A DNA stretch of 64,000 nucleotides from Corydoras sp. C115. Its lineage: Eukaryota; Chordata; Actinopteri; Siluriformes; Callichthyidae. A model generated the notes under the pieces. It made no database searches, was not told the DNA's origin, and worked only from the letters and a program-made list of their open reading frames with translations. Each line of letters opens with the position of its first letter. Within the stretch, counting starts at the first letter, position 1. The stretch is taken from assembly GCA_019802505.1 (NCBI GenBank), contig JAFMOC010000009.1, forward strand, positions 11,110,001 to 11,174,000, written 5' to 3'. Below, one piece after another: positions 54,465-64,000 of this stretch. The translations under genes and the position numbers were made by a program.

Positions 54465-56083
54465 CAGTTGTGATCAAATTTATTCAACCCCCAATGCTGC
54501 GAAGGGTTTTATGGAATTCAGTGCACATTTGTAATTGTGTTCATAATGAAATCTTACAAGGACTTGTTAAAGAACTAAATGCAACTAAGATAGCATCAAT
54601 TGTTTTTGTCATAAAGTATTAAATGGCCTTTTTGTGATTTCTTCATTGACACAATTATTCAACCCCTTTACAACTACCACTCATAAGAACAGAGGTTCAT
54701 TCCAGTGTTTTCAATCAGGTATTGAAAACACCTGTGGATGTCAACGAGCAGCAATCAAGCATGATAAGCACCAATTAGGCAGATTTAAAAGGACTGTGAT
54801 ACTCAGCTCCTTCTAGACATCTACTGGTGTGTTTACAAGCATGGTGAAGGCAAGAGAATGGTCCAGAAGACAAGAGAAGAGGTTATTGCTCTTCACAAGA
54901 ATGGCAATGGATATAAATGCCAAGATTGCGAAGTTGTTAAATATTCCAAGAGACACTATCGGAAGTGTCATTCGCAAGTTCAAGTTAAAGGGCACAGTGG
55001 AAACGTTACCTGGTCGTGGCAGAAAGAAGATCCTGACCGCGACTGCTGTGCGCTACCTGAAGCGTAATGTGGAGAAAAATCCCCGCGTGACTGCTAAGGA
55101 ACTGAAAAAAGACCTGTCAGATGTGGGCACTGAAGTTTTCAGCTCAGACAATAAGGCGCGCACTGCATAACGAAGACCTCCATGCCAGAACTCCCAGGCG
55201 CACCCCCTTGCTGACTCCAAAGAACAAGAAAAGGTCGACTGCAGTATGCCAAAAGTCATGTGGACAAGCCACAAAGGTTTTGGGACAGTGTACTGTGGTC
55301 AGATGAAACTAAATTAGAACTGTTTGGGACAATGGACCAGCGCTATGTTTGGAGGAGGAAGAACCAGGCTTATGAACAAAAGAACACCTTGCCTACTGTG
55401 AAGCATGGCGGGGGGTCAATTATGCTTTGGGGCTGTTTTGCTTCTAATGGTACAGGAAAGTTTCAACGTGTGCAGGGTACCATGAATTCCCTTCAGTACC
55501 AGGAGATCTTGGAGGAAAATGTGATGGAGTCAGTCACAAACCTGCGGCTTGGGAGACGTTGGACCTTCCAACAGGACAATGATCCGAAGCACACATCCAA
55601 GTCCACTAGAGCATGGTTGAACAAGGCTGGAACATTCTAGAGTGGCCATCGCAATCACCAGACTTAAATCCAATTGAGAACCTCTGGTGGGACCTAAAGA
55701 AGGCAGTTGCAGTGCGCAAGCCTAAGAATGTGACTGAACTGGAGGCTTTTGCCCATGAAGAATGGGCTAAGATACCCAGAGGTCGCTGCAAGACACTTGT
55801 GTCAAGCTATGCTTCACGCTTGAAAGCTGTCATAACTGGAAAAGGATGTTGTACTAAGTACTGAAAAATAATGTCACTAGGGGGTTGAATAAAACTGATA
55901 ATGATGTGAGCACAGTAAAGACATTTGTGGTTATTCCATCATAAATATTATGTTATATTTGTCTAATTTATAAGTGCCTCTTTGATATAATTGTAAATAA
56001 GATGACTGAAATGATCCAAATCAATGTCAAACTGGCCAAAACACTTTATTTCAGTGGGGGTTGAATAAATTTGATCACAACTG
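54465..56083 (+). mobile_element. Tc1-like DNA transposon with intact ends
   Basis: The left end CAGTTGTGATCAAATTTATT and right end are exact inverted copies over at least 27 bp. The element is bounded by TA at 54463-54464 and 56084-56085, the Tc1/mariner target. Its length of 1619 bp is typical for the group. Internal motifs TTATTCAACCCC (about 54654) and GGGGGTTGAATAAAACTG (about 55880) resemble the outer ends, which suggests the IR/DR layout. It inserted into a V-SINE. Confidence 0.93.
54841..55863 (+). pseudogene. Tc1-like transposase, frameshifted
   Basis: The order of a Tc1 transposase is clear: an N-terminal paired-like helix-turn-helix with IAKLLNIPRDTIGSVIRKFK and LPGRGRKK, then VLWSDETKLELFG (first catalytic Asp), HGGGSIMLWGCFAS, QQDNDPKHTSKS (second Asp) and SPDLNPIENLWWDLKK (the Glu of DDE), ending KGCCTKY. 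It is not one frame. Shifts occur near 54860 and 54915, after DVGTEV (near 55135), near 55230, and just after RAWLNK (near 55620). A functional protein is not expected from this copy. Confidence 0.92.
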
Positions 56084-56085
56084 TA

Positions 56086-56433
56086 AGTATATATGGGCAA
56101 TAAAATGGGGCAATATACTAGCGATGGGGGAGCGGTTCCTCATGCCCATCGAGGGGAGAACGTTTCGGGCGCTGGGCAGATACACCCAGGACAGGGTGCT
56201 GATCTATCACTGGACACACACTAATTCACACAAACACACTCTATATGGGGCAATTTAGAGAATTAAACTCCCCTTGATCCATGTTTTTGGACTGTGGGAG
56301 GAAACTGGAGAACCCGGAGGAAACCCACGCAGACACGGGGAGAACATGGAAACTCCACCCAGATGGGGATTCGAACCGGGAATCCCTAGTGCTGAAAGGA
56401 GAACATGCTAATCACTAAGCCACCGTGCCGCCC

Positions 56434-56436
<3 letters not shown>
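56086..56436 (-). repeat. V-SINE, minus
   Basis: It includes a short remainder of the SINE split by Tc1 (ATATGGGCAAT), then a full minus copy from GGTTCCTCATGCCCATCG to CCACCGTGCCGCCC, ending against a TA tract. Confidence 0.85.

Positions 56437-56437
<1 letters not shown>

Positions 56438-56518
<81 letters not shown>
56438..56518. repeat. (TA)n microsatellite
   Basis: About 80 bp of TA between two minus V-SINEs. Confidence 0.95.
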
Positions 56519-56521
<3 letters not shown>

Positions 56522-56644
56522 TTCATTATCTTCCGCTTCATCCTCTATGAGGGTCGCTGGGGGGGGGACCCCCATTCTCATCCAGGGGAGAATGTCTCGG
56601 GTGCTGGGCAGATACACCCAGGACAGGGCGCCAATCTATCACTG

Positions 56645-56648
<4 letters not shown>
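56519..56648 (-). repeat. V-SINE, minus, 3' part, embedded in TA repeats
   Basis: It runs from TTCATTCATTATCTTCCGC to CAATCTATCACTGGGC and then passes straight into TA. Confidence 0.88.
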
Positions 56649-56700
<52 letters not shown>

Positions 56701-56732
56701 ATATATATATACTGTATATATATATATATATA

Positions 56733-56784
<52 letters not shown>

Positions 56785-56862
56785 ATATATATATATATAT
56801 ACTGTATATATATACTGTATATATATATATATATATATATATGCACTGTATATATTATATAG
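56649..56862. repeat. (TA)n with periodic CTG interruptions
   Basis: About 210 bp of TA broken by ACTGTATA units at several places, indicating internal duplication of an interrupted array. Confidence 0.95.
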
Positions 56863-56996
56863 TAATTTAAAGCGGCCATTTCACCTTGAATCCATGTTAT
56901 AGTGTCTGGAGAAAACCCATGCAGACACTAGTAGAACATAAAAAACTTTCCGAAATCGAGATTCAAACCAGAAAAGCCACCATGCCGTCTGATATT
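56863..56996 (-). repeat. V-SINE, minus, old fragment
   Basis: Diverged blocks AATTTAAAGCGGCCATTTC, GAGAAAACCCATGCAGACAC and AAAAGCCACCATGCCG remain. Confidence 0.65.
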
Positions 56997-57399
56997 CTGT
57001 GTGTTTGATGCTCGTTTAAACGTCTGATTAATGCTGAAATTAAAAAACCCTATGGTAGTTATGTTAATAATCAAACAGCATGCTTTTTTCCATAAAGATA
57101 CACGGGCCACCAGTCTGACAGTATATTATTTATTTTTGGGTTTTTTGTTTTCCACATGGTCACAGTTATAGATTTACATTGACAGGGTCTCACACTCTAC
57201 TCAGAAACAAACGACAGAATCGAATCAGAATCGCCCTCTCTCTTGGACTGTCCGCTGAATTGTAAATTGTCCTCGGCGTGTGAGAAATGTAAATTGTACG
57301 AGAGAGAAACTTAACAGTTTGTTGCTCTTACAGATGTGATGCCAATTTTGATTAGAGAACCGACTTCCAACCAAAAAGGCATTGAACCATTGAGTACTA
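56997..57399. other. Unique spacer, no gene seen
   Basis: Low-repeat sequence; no frame with splice support and no RNA gene recognised. Confidence 0.5.
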
Positions 57400-57554
57400 A
57401 TTTCAGTAACACTTTTTTTATAAATCTGGTATTCATAATACATTATAAGGGCATTCATAAAACGTTATAACATTTGTCACAAGCCTCTGTTAGTGTACAT
57501 AAATATTCAGAATCACAGTCATAAAGTGTTATAACAATATGTAACATATTTTGC

Positions 57555-57785
57555 CTCCTCTACCACCACATTTAACCTCTCTGTGCAGTGAAACACACAC
57601 ATATACACACTGGTGAATTGAGCACACTTGCTGGGCAGCCTTATATACATCGCGCCAGGGGGCAACTGTGTTTAGGTGATTTGCCCAAGGGCATTTCAGC
57701 CATAGTGCTTAATGGGACCGGGAATCGAACCAGGGAACCTTAGGATCGAAAGGCTGGTTAACCACAAGCCTATGTCTGCCCCCTA
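57555..57785 (-). repeat. Second tRNA-derived SINE family, minus
   Basis: GAAACACACACATATACACAC, TTTGCCCAAGGGCATTTCAG, GGGAATCGAACCAGGGAACC and CTATGTCTGCCCCC occur in order. Confidence 0.7.
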
Positions 57786-58107
57786 AGGCATAACGCTTTA
57801 TAACACAAATTGTTATAATGCGTTATAATACAAACTCTGGATACTTTGGATTGTTAGACATTCTTACTTAATACAAGATAATTACACTTTACTTAAAGTA
57901 CTGTGAAGAGCATTTATAAGCTTTTATAAGATATTATGTACCAATATTAATGCAGTGTCCTACCCAATGCCTGTAAAGAGAGCTTATAGGCTTTTCAAAA
58001 ACAGTTATAAGCACTATTAGTCATTTTAAGGGAGGCATTAATTAAACACAAAAATTAATAACTGAATCAATGTTTAAATACACATTTATTTAAAACAATG
58101 GTCAGCC

Positions 58108-58258
58108 TTGTATATGGCGCCCGGGGGGCAACTGGGTTTAGGTGCTTTGCCCAAGGGCATTTCAGCCATAGTGCTTGATGGGACCGGGAATCGAACCGGG
58201 GACCTTCAGATCGAAAGGCTGGTTCCTTAACTACGAGCCTACTGTATGTCTGCCCCTA
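58108..58258 (-). repeat. Second tRNA-derived SINE family, minus, partial
   Basis: CTTTGCCCAAGGGCATTTCAG and GGGAATCGAACCGGGGACC (a good B-box complement) are followed by ATGTCTGCCCC. It closely matches the copy at 57555. Confidence 0.7.
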
Positions 58259-58710
58259 AGACATAACACTTTATAACACAAATTGTTATAAACTCTGGAT
58301 TCTTTGGATTGTTAGACATTCTTACTTAATACAAGATGATTACACTTTACTTAAAGTCTGTAAAGAGCATTTATAAGTCATTATGTACCAATATTAATGC
58401 AGTGTCCTACCCAATGCCGGTAAAGAGAGCTTATAAGCTTTCAAAAACAGTCATAAAGTCATTTTAAGGGAGGCATTCATTAAACACAAAAATTAATAAA
58501 CAGTTTAAATAGACATGTTATAATACATTATGTCACTTTGTTTTATAAAGCCTTGTGGCATATTCTTATAACACTTTACGAGAGTGGTTATGAGCACCGA
58601 TTTACATTAACAAAGGCATATGACAGGTGTTATAAAGCATTATGAATACCTCTAAAGCTTTAGGAATGTGTTTATATAGCATTATGAATACCGGAGTCCT
58701 AGAAAGCATT

Positions 58711-59139
58711 ACCCTGATTTCATACAGATGCCTAAAAGTGCTGATTTTAATTCATCCACAAGACCTGAACTAGTCTCATGCCTGTTGTTCATCTTCAACC
58801 ATGAACCATTTGTCCACGTACAAGAACGTGTGCGATGATGTCATAGTTCTTTGTACAATCAGAAATCAGAACGCACGCTGGTTGGTAGCACACTTGCAAA
58901 ACGCGTCACCGAGTTCAGAGAACAAACAAACTTAACCGACGGAAACAAACAAACGTAAGTATTAGGTTCAATGATGCTTGCTGTTCAAACTGATATATTC
59001 GACATGCGATGCATTCCAAGTCCCAGACGAAATCACTCTGCACTGAAACAAACTGCAATGTCACGTTGGCTTTGCATGCTGTGTTCGAATCAAGTCAATA
59101 CTCGAGCAATGTGTGAGAAAAAAATACACTGGGAAAAAA
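58711..59139. other. Unique spacer, no gene seen
   Basis: Non-repetitive DNA; no exon with splice support recognised. Confidence 0.5.
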
Positions 59140-59872
59140 AAAAAATCCCTTCAGGGAAACAATTTCATGAATCCGGTATTCATAATACATTATAAGTGCA
59201 TTTATAAAGCTTCATAAAATATTTTTAACGCTTTATAACATTTCTCATAAGCCTTTAAGTTAATATCTATAGATGTTCATCATAGTCTAACAAAGTGTTC
59301 TAACAATCTGACATAAGGCTTTATAACACAAAGTGACATAATGCATTATAACATGAACTTATTTAAACGTTTCATTCTTTTGATGTTTAGACATTCTCAC
59401 TTAAAACAAGATGATTACACTTTAGTTATATTCTGTAAGGAGCATTTATAAGCTTTTATAAGTCATTATGTACTACTATTTATGCAGTCTCATTCAAAGA
59501 TGTAATTAATGACAACTCTTTACTTTATGCCGGTGAAGAGAGCTTATAAGATTTTATAAACAGTTATGAGAACTTAAAAAGTCATTTTCAGGAAAAGTGT
59601 ACTTTAAACACAAACATTATAAAGCTTTATGTCGCTGGTCTCTATAACAAGTTCATAAAGTGTTCAAATAGATCAATTATAATGCATTATGTCACTGTGT
59701 TATTAAGCCTTATGGCATGTTCTTATAACACTTTATGTGTGTAATTATGTACATCTATGGACATTAACAAAGCCTTAGGACAAGTATTATAAAGTATTAT
59801 GAATACTTTATAAAGCTTTTTGAATGTGTTAATAATGGATTATGAATACTGGATTTAGGTTGAGTGTTACCA
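59140..59872. repeat. AT-rich long-inverted-terminal repeat element, copy 7
   Basis: It starts ATGAATCCGGTATTCATAAT and ends inverted at GGATTATGAATACTGGATTT, then GAGTGTTACC. The ends of this copy define the family's terminal repeats. There is no coding capacity. Confidence 0.7.
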
Positions 59873-59874
59873 AA

Positions 59875-60410
59875 ATATCCCTTTCGAGAAACACTTTCTA
59901 TGAATCCAGTATTCATAACGCATTATAAGTGCATTTATAAAGCTACGTAATATATTTATAATGCTTTGTAAAACTTGCCATAAGCCTTTGTTAATGTACA
60001 TAGATGTTCATAATGGCATTTCATATATACATACATATATTTACATACATTTACATAATTACACTCAAAGTGTTATAACAACATGCCATAAGGCTTTATA
60101 ACACATAGTGATATAATGCATTATAATATAAACTGAATTCTGATTATATAAAGCCATATGTGCCAATTAATGCAGCCTACTTACTAATCCAAAGCAGTAA
60201 CGAGAGCTTATAAGTTTTATTAGCAGTTATGAGCACGTTATTAAGCCTTATTGCATAATTTTATAACTTTTTTTTTTTTTAGCTCAATTATGAACGTCTA
60301 TGTACAATGACCCAAGCTTATGACAAGTGTTATGTAGTGTTATGAATGCTTTATAAAGCTTTAAGAATGTACTTATAATGCATTATGAATACCGGATTCT
60401 TATAGTGTTA
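59875..60410. repeat. AT-rich long-inverted-terminal repeat element, copy 8
   Basis: It starts TATGAATCCAGTATTCATAA and ends GCATTATGAATACCGGATTC, then TAGTGTTACC. It lies immediately after copy 7 in the same layout. Confidence 0.7.
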
Positions 60411-60539
60411 CCATTTTGATACAAATAATCATTTTAAATTCCTAAATAGGTTCACAGGGAGTGCTGGATCCTATCCCGGTGCTTATTAGGCAAAAGCAGT
60501 CCATTGCATTTTGCGAACGCTGGATCTAGTACCTCAAAT

Positions 60540-60705
60540 TCTCATATCTTTGGACCGTGTGAGGACACCCGAGCTCTAGGAGAAAACAGACACAGACACT
60601 AGGAGAACATGCAAACTCCACATGGATAGGACAATGCCCGCCCTGACTGGGACTCCAACCCAGGATTGCCCCCTGCCCCACTCCGCCACCTTAATTATTT
60701 GCAGG
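60540..60705 (-). repeat. V-SINE, minus, old fragment
   Basis: TTTGGACCGTGTGAGGACAC, GGAGAACATGCAAACTCCAC and a degraded B-box complement (GGGACTCCAACCCAGG) remain. This is the last V-SINE before the IQSEC1 end; none is seen from 60.7 to 64 kb. Confidence 0.7.
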
Positions 60706-60999
60706 ATGCGTTAATTTCCCTAAGAAATACAAGAGGACCACCAAGTTGCGTTATGTCACTCAAAATGGTTGAAAATCGTCTTATGGCCTGAGAGATATCA
60801 TCTTTTATAAAACAAATGTGCTTAAGTCCAAGAATTTGTTTCGTCTAAGAGAAGTTTCGTCTAAGTTGAATCGCAAACCTGAAACTGTAAGAGAGCAGCA
60901 TTTGAGGATGGTTGGTTGCAATATAATAATAAAAAAAAAAAATGCAATAATGATAGTAATTCTAATAGAATTTTGCCTTTAATAGTCATGTTGGTGAAT

Positions 61000-61005
61000 T
61001 TTATT
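61000..61005 (-). terminator. Candidate IQSEC1 polyadenylation signal
   Basis: A minus-strand AATAAA about 2.25 kb downstream of the IQSEC1 stop codon. The sequence between is repeat-poor, as expected for a 3' UTR. The choice of this site is inference. Confidence 0.35.
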
Positions 61006-61880
61006 CTACCTAAATATTATAGAACCTATAGTAGGATATTAGAACGTTTGTACAGTAGATGACAAGCATGGTCCGATTTTCAAACCTAAAAAGCACAGTG
61101 TGTACATTATAGCTGGTTCTATTTGTTTCATATAGAAGCATCTCTGGTACAAAACATGACGGGATGATTTCCATAGGAACACAGTCGCATGAAGAGAAGT
61201 CTACATCTTTTTTTTTTTTTTTTTAATGTGTATTATCACTTAAATTTCAACAACAGTCAACTGTAACACTGATATTTCTGGGAATATACAATATTTAGAG
61301 AATATCCTTACAGTATAATGTTACATGCAAGAGTACTTTAGTTGACATTCCTCACTGCAAGTCGCTAGAACGAAGAAATAATGGGAGACTGTCAGAGTGC
61401 AGGATCGAAGGCTCGAGAACCAAGATGGGGGTTTGGAACGTGAACCGAACGCCACTAGATCGCAACTGCTCATCTACAGACCTGAAACATACATATTGCA
61501 CGTAGTACGAAAAGAAGGACCGATCGAACCGAATGAGGAAATAATATTGAGGAGAAAGAAAGAAATGCATCGAAATTCTCTCGGATGATCTCCATTTCAG
61601 ATCGCTGTACAAAAGGAAATTCCCCAGAAAAGGAGACAAGTGCTGTTCAGAGCTACCTCAGCCGGGCTGGGATGGGATCGTAGCCTCAGGATTGCTTCCG
61701 ATTATATACATGTTCGGCGGAAAAGAAGTTGGAACCGAATGTAAGGACGGATAAGTGTGGAAAGCATCGACGCCTCTGCCCTGTCGCGGAAAAGTACATA
61801 CCCAGAGCACTGCTACGTGTTATTCTCAGTATACAGTACTTGGCTTTGTAAGTGAGCAAGTAGAAGGCATTTATAAAGGA

Positions 61881-61920
<40 letters not shown>

Positions 61921-63249
61921 GGAGGGGTGGACTGCTCAGGCTATGCCACACACAGAGCCACTACGAACAGCCGCCTCAGAGGGGGGTGCACACCCCCACC
62001 CGGCCTGCTGAGAAAACAAATATCACAGCGAAAACCCGGGAGCGAACTGTGGAACCGGAGAAAGAAATCAGTCAGTTTGAAGTGCGGCCTGCTCGTTTCG
62101 CAAAAGCCCTAAGGTCACGAGCAACCGCCTAAACCCCATCCGACGCATGTATGGGTTTCCGGATTTCGAAAATAGCTTTCTCAAGCGACGCAGCTCCGCG
62201 TACGGACAGGTCACCCCATTTTAGAATCTCTAAAAAAATAGCTAAAAAAATAAAAGGACGCTGCACTACGTGGCCGAGACTCTAGGGGGCCAGTCAAGGC
62301 TAAGGAGGGTCCCTACGTTAGCTCCTCGCCGCCCCCCGATCGGTTCTCGATGAGCGACCGAGCGCAGTAAACACAGTTCTGCCGGATTAGAGGAAGATTC
62401 CTTTTTGTGCGTTCTTGAATCTTCCGTTGGCTGCTTCCGAGGAAATCGCGCAGACGTTCCAGTTTAAACCCCCGCGAACGACTCGCTAGAGCCGCAGCGA
62501 GTTACTATTACAGTGAATCTATACCGTCTACATCGGGAGGATAATACTAGGCTTTTTTTCCGACTGAAGTTGGTAGAGTACAGACTGCGGATATTGATAT
62601 TGTACAAAATAGCATATGCACGACATACACCAAGCATTTCTTACTAATTCAGTTACGGCTGTTTTCTTAATTGGCACATGAACTGCTAACTAGCACAGAA
62701 GACTGTGGTCTACAGCTACATTATATACTGGCTCGTGTACGCCTGGACGTCAACGGACGACTTGGCGCACGGCTATACCGCTGACCACTGATTCTCAACT
62801 CACCCGTTTGAGAGCATCTTCCATCTACCGAGACTTTTGGTTCGGGCGAACTAGCAAGCAGGGTATTTATAAAGACTTCGTAAGCAAGTAGGTAGAAGAT
62901 AAAACAGTAGCTATGGTCATTGTGCATGCGAGGCATTGCCTTTCCATGAACGCCGGACCGACGGCCGGGCTTCAGGCATGAAGTAGAAAACAATAGATCA
63001 TGGCTGCGAATGAGCGAATGGTTGAGTTTCGATGGCGGCAGCCCTCTGACAGCCTGGAGACGAAAGCCAGTGCTACACAGTGTGCATCCCCTCACTCTTT
63101 TTCCAGAGGAGAGAGCTCCGAATGAATTAAAACGAGTCGCTATTGGTCCCCGGTTGCTTCCTGGGCCTATCTGCAGATCCGCCGGTCTTTCACGAGCCAC
63201 CTGAAGTGAATCCGCCCAGCTGCCTTTACGAGTCCTCGCCACTAGTCTC
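61006..63249 (-). other. Probable IQSEC1 3' UTR
   Basis: Unique, repeat-free DNA directly 3' of the IQSEC1 stop, apart from a (TG)n run near 61888-61918 and an 18-bp poly-T near 61207. No separate gene is supported; open frames here have no domain or splice context. Confidence 0.45.
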
Positions 63250-63792
63250 TCACACCACTGTGCTAATGCCACTGTGTTTCGGTTTAGGGTTCCCCGGAAC
63301 GGGCGCCGGACCGGGGGGTGGCCCCTGGCCGTGGTGGTGCTGAATATGGGAGGAATGCGGAGGGTGCTGAGGATGCGGGCCGTGGCCGTGCGGTGGGTGC
63401 GAGTGGCCGTGAGTAGAGGAGGAGGCGGAGCTGGTGGAGGGATGGTACTGGACGTGTGCGGGTGGGTGGTAGTGGTGGTGGTGGTGGTACGGGGGTGGGT
63501 TCTGTTGGATGTGACAGTATTGAGAGTGGTGGCTTTGCGGGTGCGAGTCGGCGATACTGCCGCTGTCACGGGCCGTGTGGTGCAGGTTGGAAGGGTGGGG
63601 CGTGTGGGAGATCAGCGTCGGGTGGGACGGGTGAGGAGGCTGGGGCGGCAGCGAGGACGACTTGGCGCCACGTTTCGTGCCGAACAGAGAACCGAGCAGC
63701 GACGACGAGCTGGGCATGGAGTGCTGGCGTGAAGGACAGTCACGGCTGGAGGCGGTTCGCCGCCTCATGTGGGGGCTGCTAATGATGGAGCC
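63250..63792 (-). CDS. iqsec1: IQSEC1-type Arf guanine-nucleotide exchange factor, last coding exon
   Basis: The acceptor TTTCCGCAG|GGCTCC opens a phase 0 exon of 180 codons ending with TAG or equivalent stop at 63252-63250. It reads GSIISSPHMRRRTASSRDC, then SSSLLGSLFGTKRG, HSQYCHIQQNPPPYHHHH and a His/Pro-rich tail. The last residues, SGISTVV, form a PDZ-binding motif. This is the C-terminal region of the long IQSEC1/IQSEC2 isoforms. IQ, Sec7 and PH domains lie upstream, outside the window. Family role: activation of Arf6 at the plasma membrane and postsynaptic density. IQSEC1 is preferred over IQSEC2 because of the HSGISTVV ending and neighbouring 3q21-type genes, but the paralogue is not certain. 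Confidence 0.85.
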   Translation of the reverse strand, partial: GSIISSPHMRRRTASSRDCPSRQHSMPSSSSLLGSLFGTKRGAKSSSLPPQPPHPSHPTLISHTPHPSNLHHTARDSGSIADSHPQSHHSQYCHIQQNPPPYHHHHHYHPPAHVQYHPSTSSASSSTHGHSHPPHGHGPHPQHPPHSSHIQHHHGQGPPPGPAPVPGNPKPKHSGISTVV

Positions 63793-64000
63793 CTGCGGAA
63801 ACACACACGCAGAGCAGCCACATCAGAGGAGAGAGAGAAAAATGGTTAGCCGCCATGCACAACACCGATAAACACACAGCGGGGAGTCCACAGAGTTAAG
63901 TCCGACGTGTCTGAACACTTTATATTGACTCGCTCTAGCGTGGGAATTACCTTTAGTCAATCAGGTGTACTAACCAACGTCTTGCTGTATTATTCCGTTG

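Larger units (their letters stand above)
57400..58710. repeat. AT-rich long-inverted-terminal repeat element(s), copy 6, with SINE insertions
   Basis: Two related blocks, each with GCATTTATAAGCTTTTATAA and CCTACCCAATGCC phrases, are interrupted by a second-family SINE at 57555-57785 and again at 58108-58258. The two halves look like a duplication of one composite unit about 480 bp apart. Confidence 0.6.

Noticed and set aside
62100..62700. Unique GC-richer stretch considered as a separate gene or CpG-island promoter
   Set aside because: No coherent exon was found. Its position fits the IQSEC1 3' UTR better.
62721..63732. Long open frames overlapping the IQSEC1 exon in other frames and on the plus strand
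   Set aside because: They are shadows of the His/Pro-rich IQSEC1 exon and its 3' UTR. They have low-complexity products and no splice or domain support.

Overview
This window is vertebrate nuclear DNA, most likely from a ray-finned fish and possibly an ostariophysan such as a catfish. The evidence is spliced genes with GT-AG introns, dozens of DANA-like V-SINEs, Tc1, hAT and L2-type elements, and very long TA and CA microsatellites. The species call is inference from repeat families. I see no bacterial or viral features.

Four protein-coding genes can be read. EFCC1 is on the minus strand, with exons 1-2 at 2663-6035 and the remainder left of the window. CFAP92 (KIAA1257) is on the plus strand at 10373-28765, with 17 coding exons that join in phase to 1220 residues. 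ACAD9 is on the minus strand at 29084-48470, with 17 coding exons encoding 597 residues. The last coding exon of an IQSEC1-type Arf-GEF is on the minus strand at 63250-63792. As I remember the human 3q21 map, it has the same order and relative orientations: EFCC1 and CFAP92 head to head, CFAP92 and ACAD9 tail to tail.

Layout. 1-2.6 kb holds old repeats. 2.6-6.2 kb is EFCC1, whose intron 1 is filled by a 170/340-bp tandem array. 6.2-10.3 kb is the divergent intergenic region, with a possible ciliary X-box at 7618. 10.3-28.8 kb is CFAP92, with three hAT-type MITEs carrying intact 8-bp target duplications and AT-rich repeats in its introns. 29-48.5 kb is ACAD9, packed with V-SINEs, a large inverted repeat, a tRNA-Glu relic and a 1.7-kb noncoding teleost-type element. 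48.5-61 kb is intergenic: a 3.7-kb satellite grown inside one V-SINE, a frameshifted Tc1 element with intact ends, and AT-rich repeats. 61-64 kb is the probable IQSEC1 3' UTR and last exon.

The genes are not an operon. CFAP92 is a cilia- and flagella-associated protein. ACAD9 is a mitochondrial flavoprotein needed for complex I assembly. EFCC1 is an EF-hand and coiled-coil protein of unknown function. IQSEC1 activates Arf6 at membranes and synapses.

The most interesting observations are: (a) the SINE-derived satellite, which keeps its parent SINE's head and tail at its two ends; (b) an ACAD9 exon of about 27 codons that cannot be found, in an intron that also holds a ~900-bp inverted repeat; (c) SINEs nested in SINEs at a recurrent internal site; and (d) three hAT MITEs with perfect target duplications. 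All gene models are hand-made from splice sites, reading phase and remembered family sequences.
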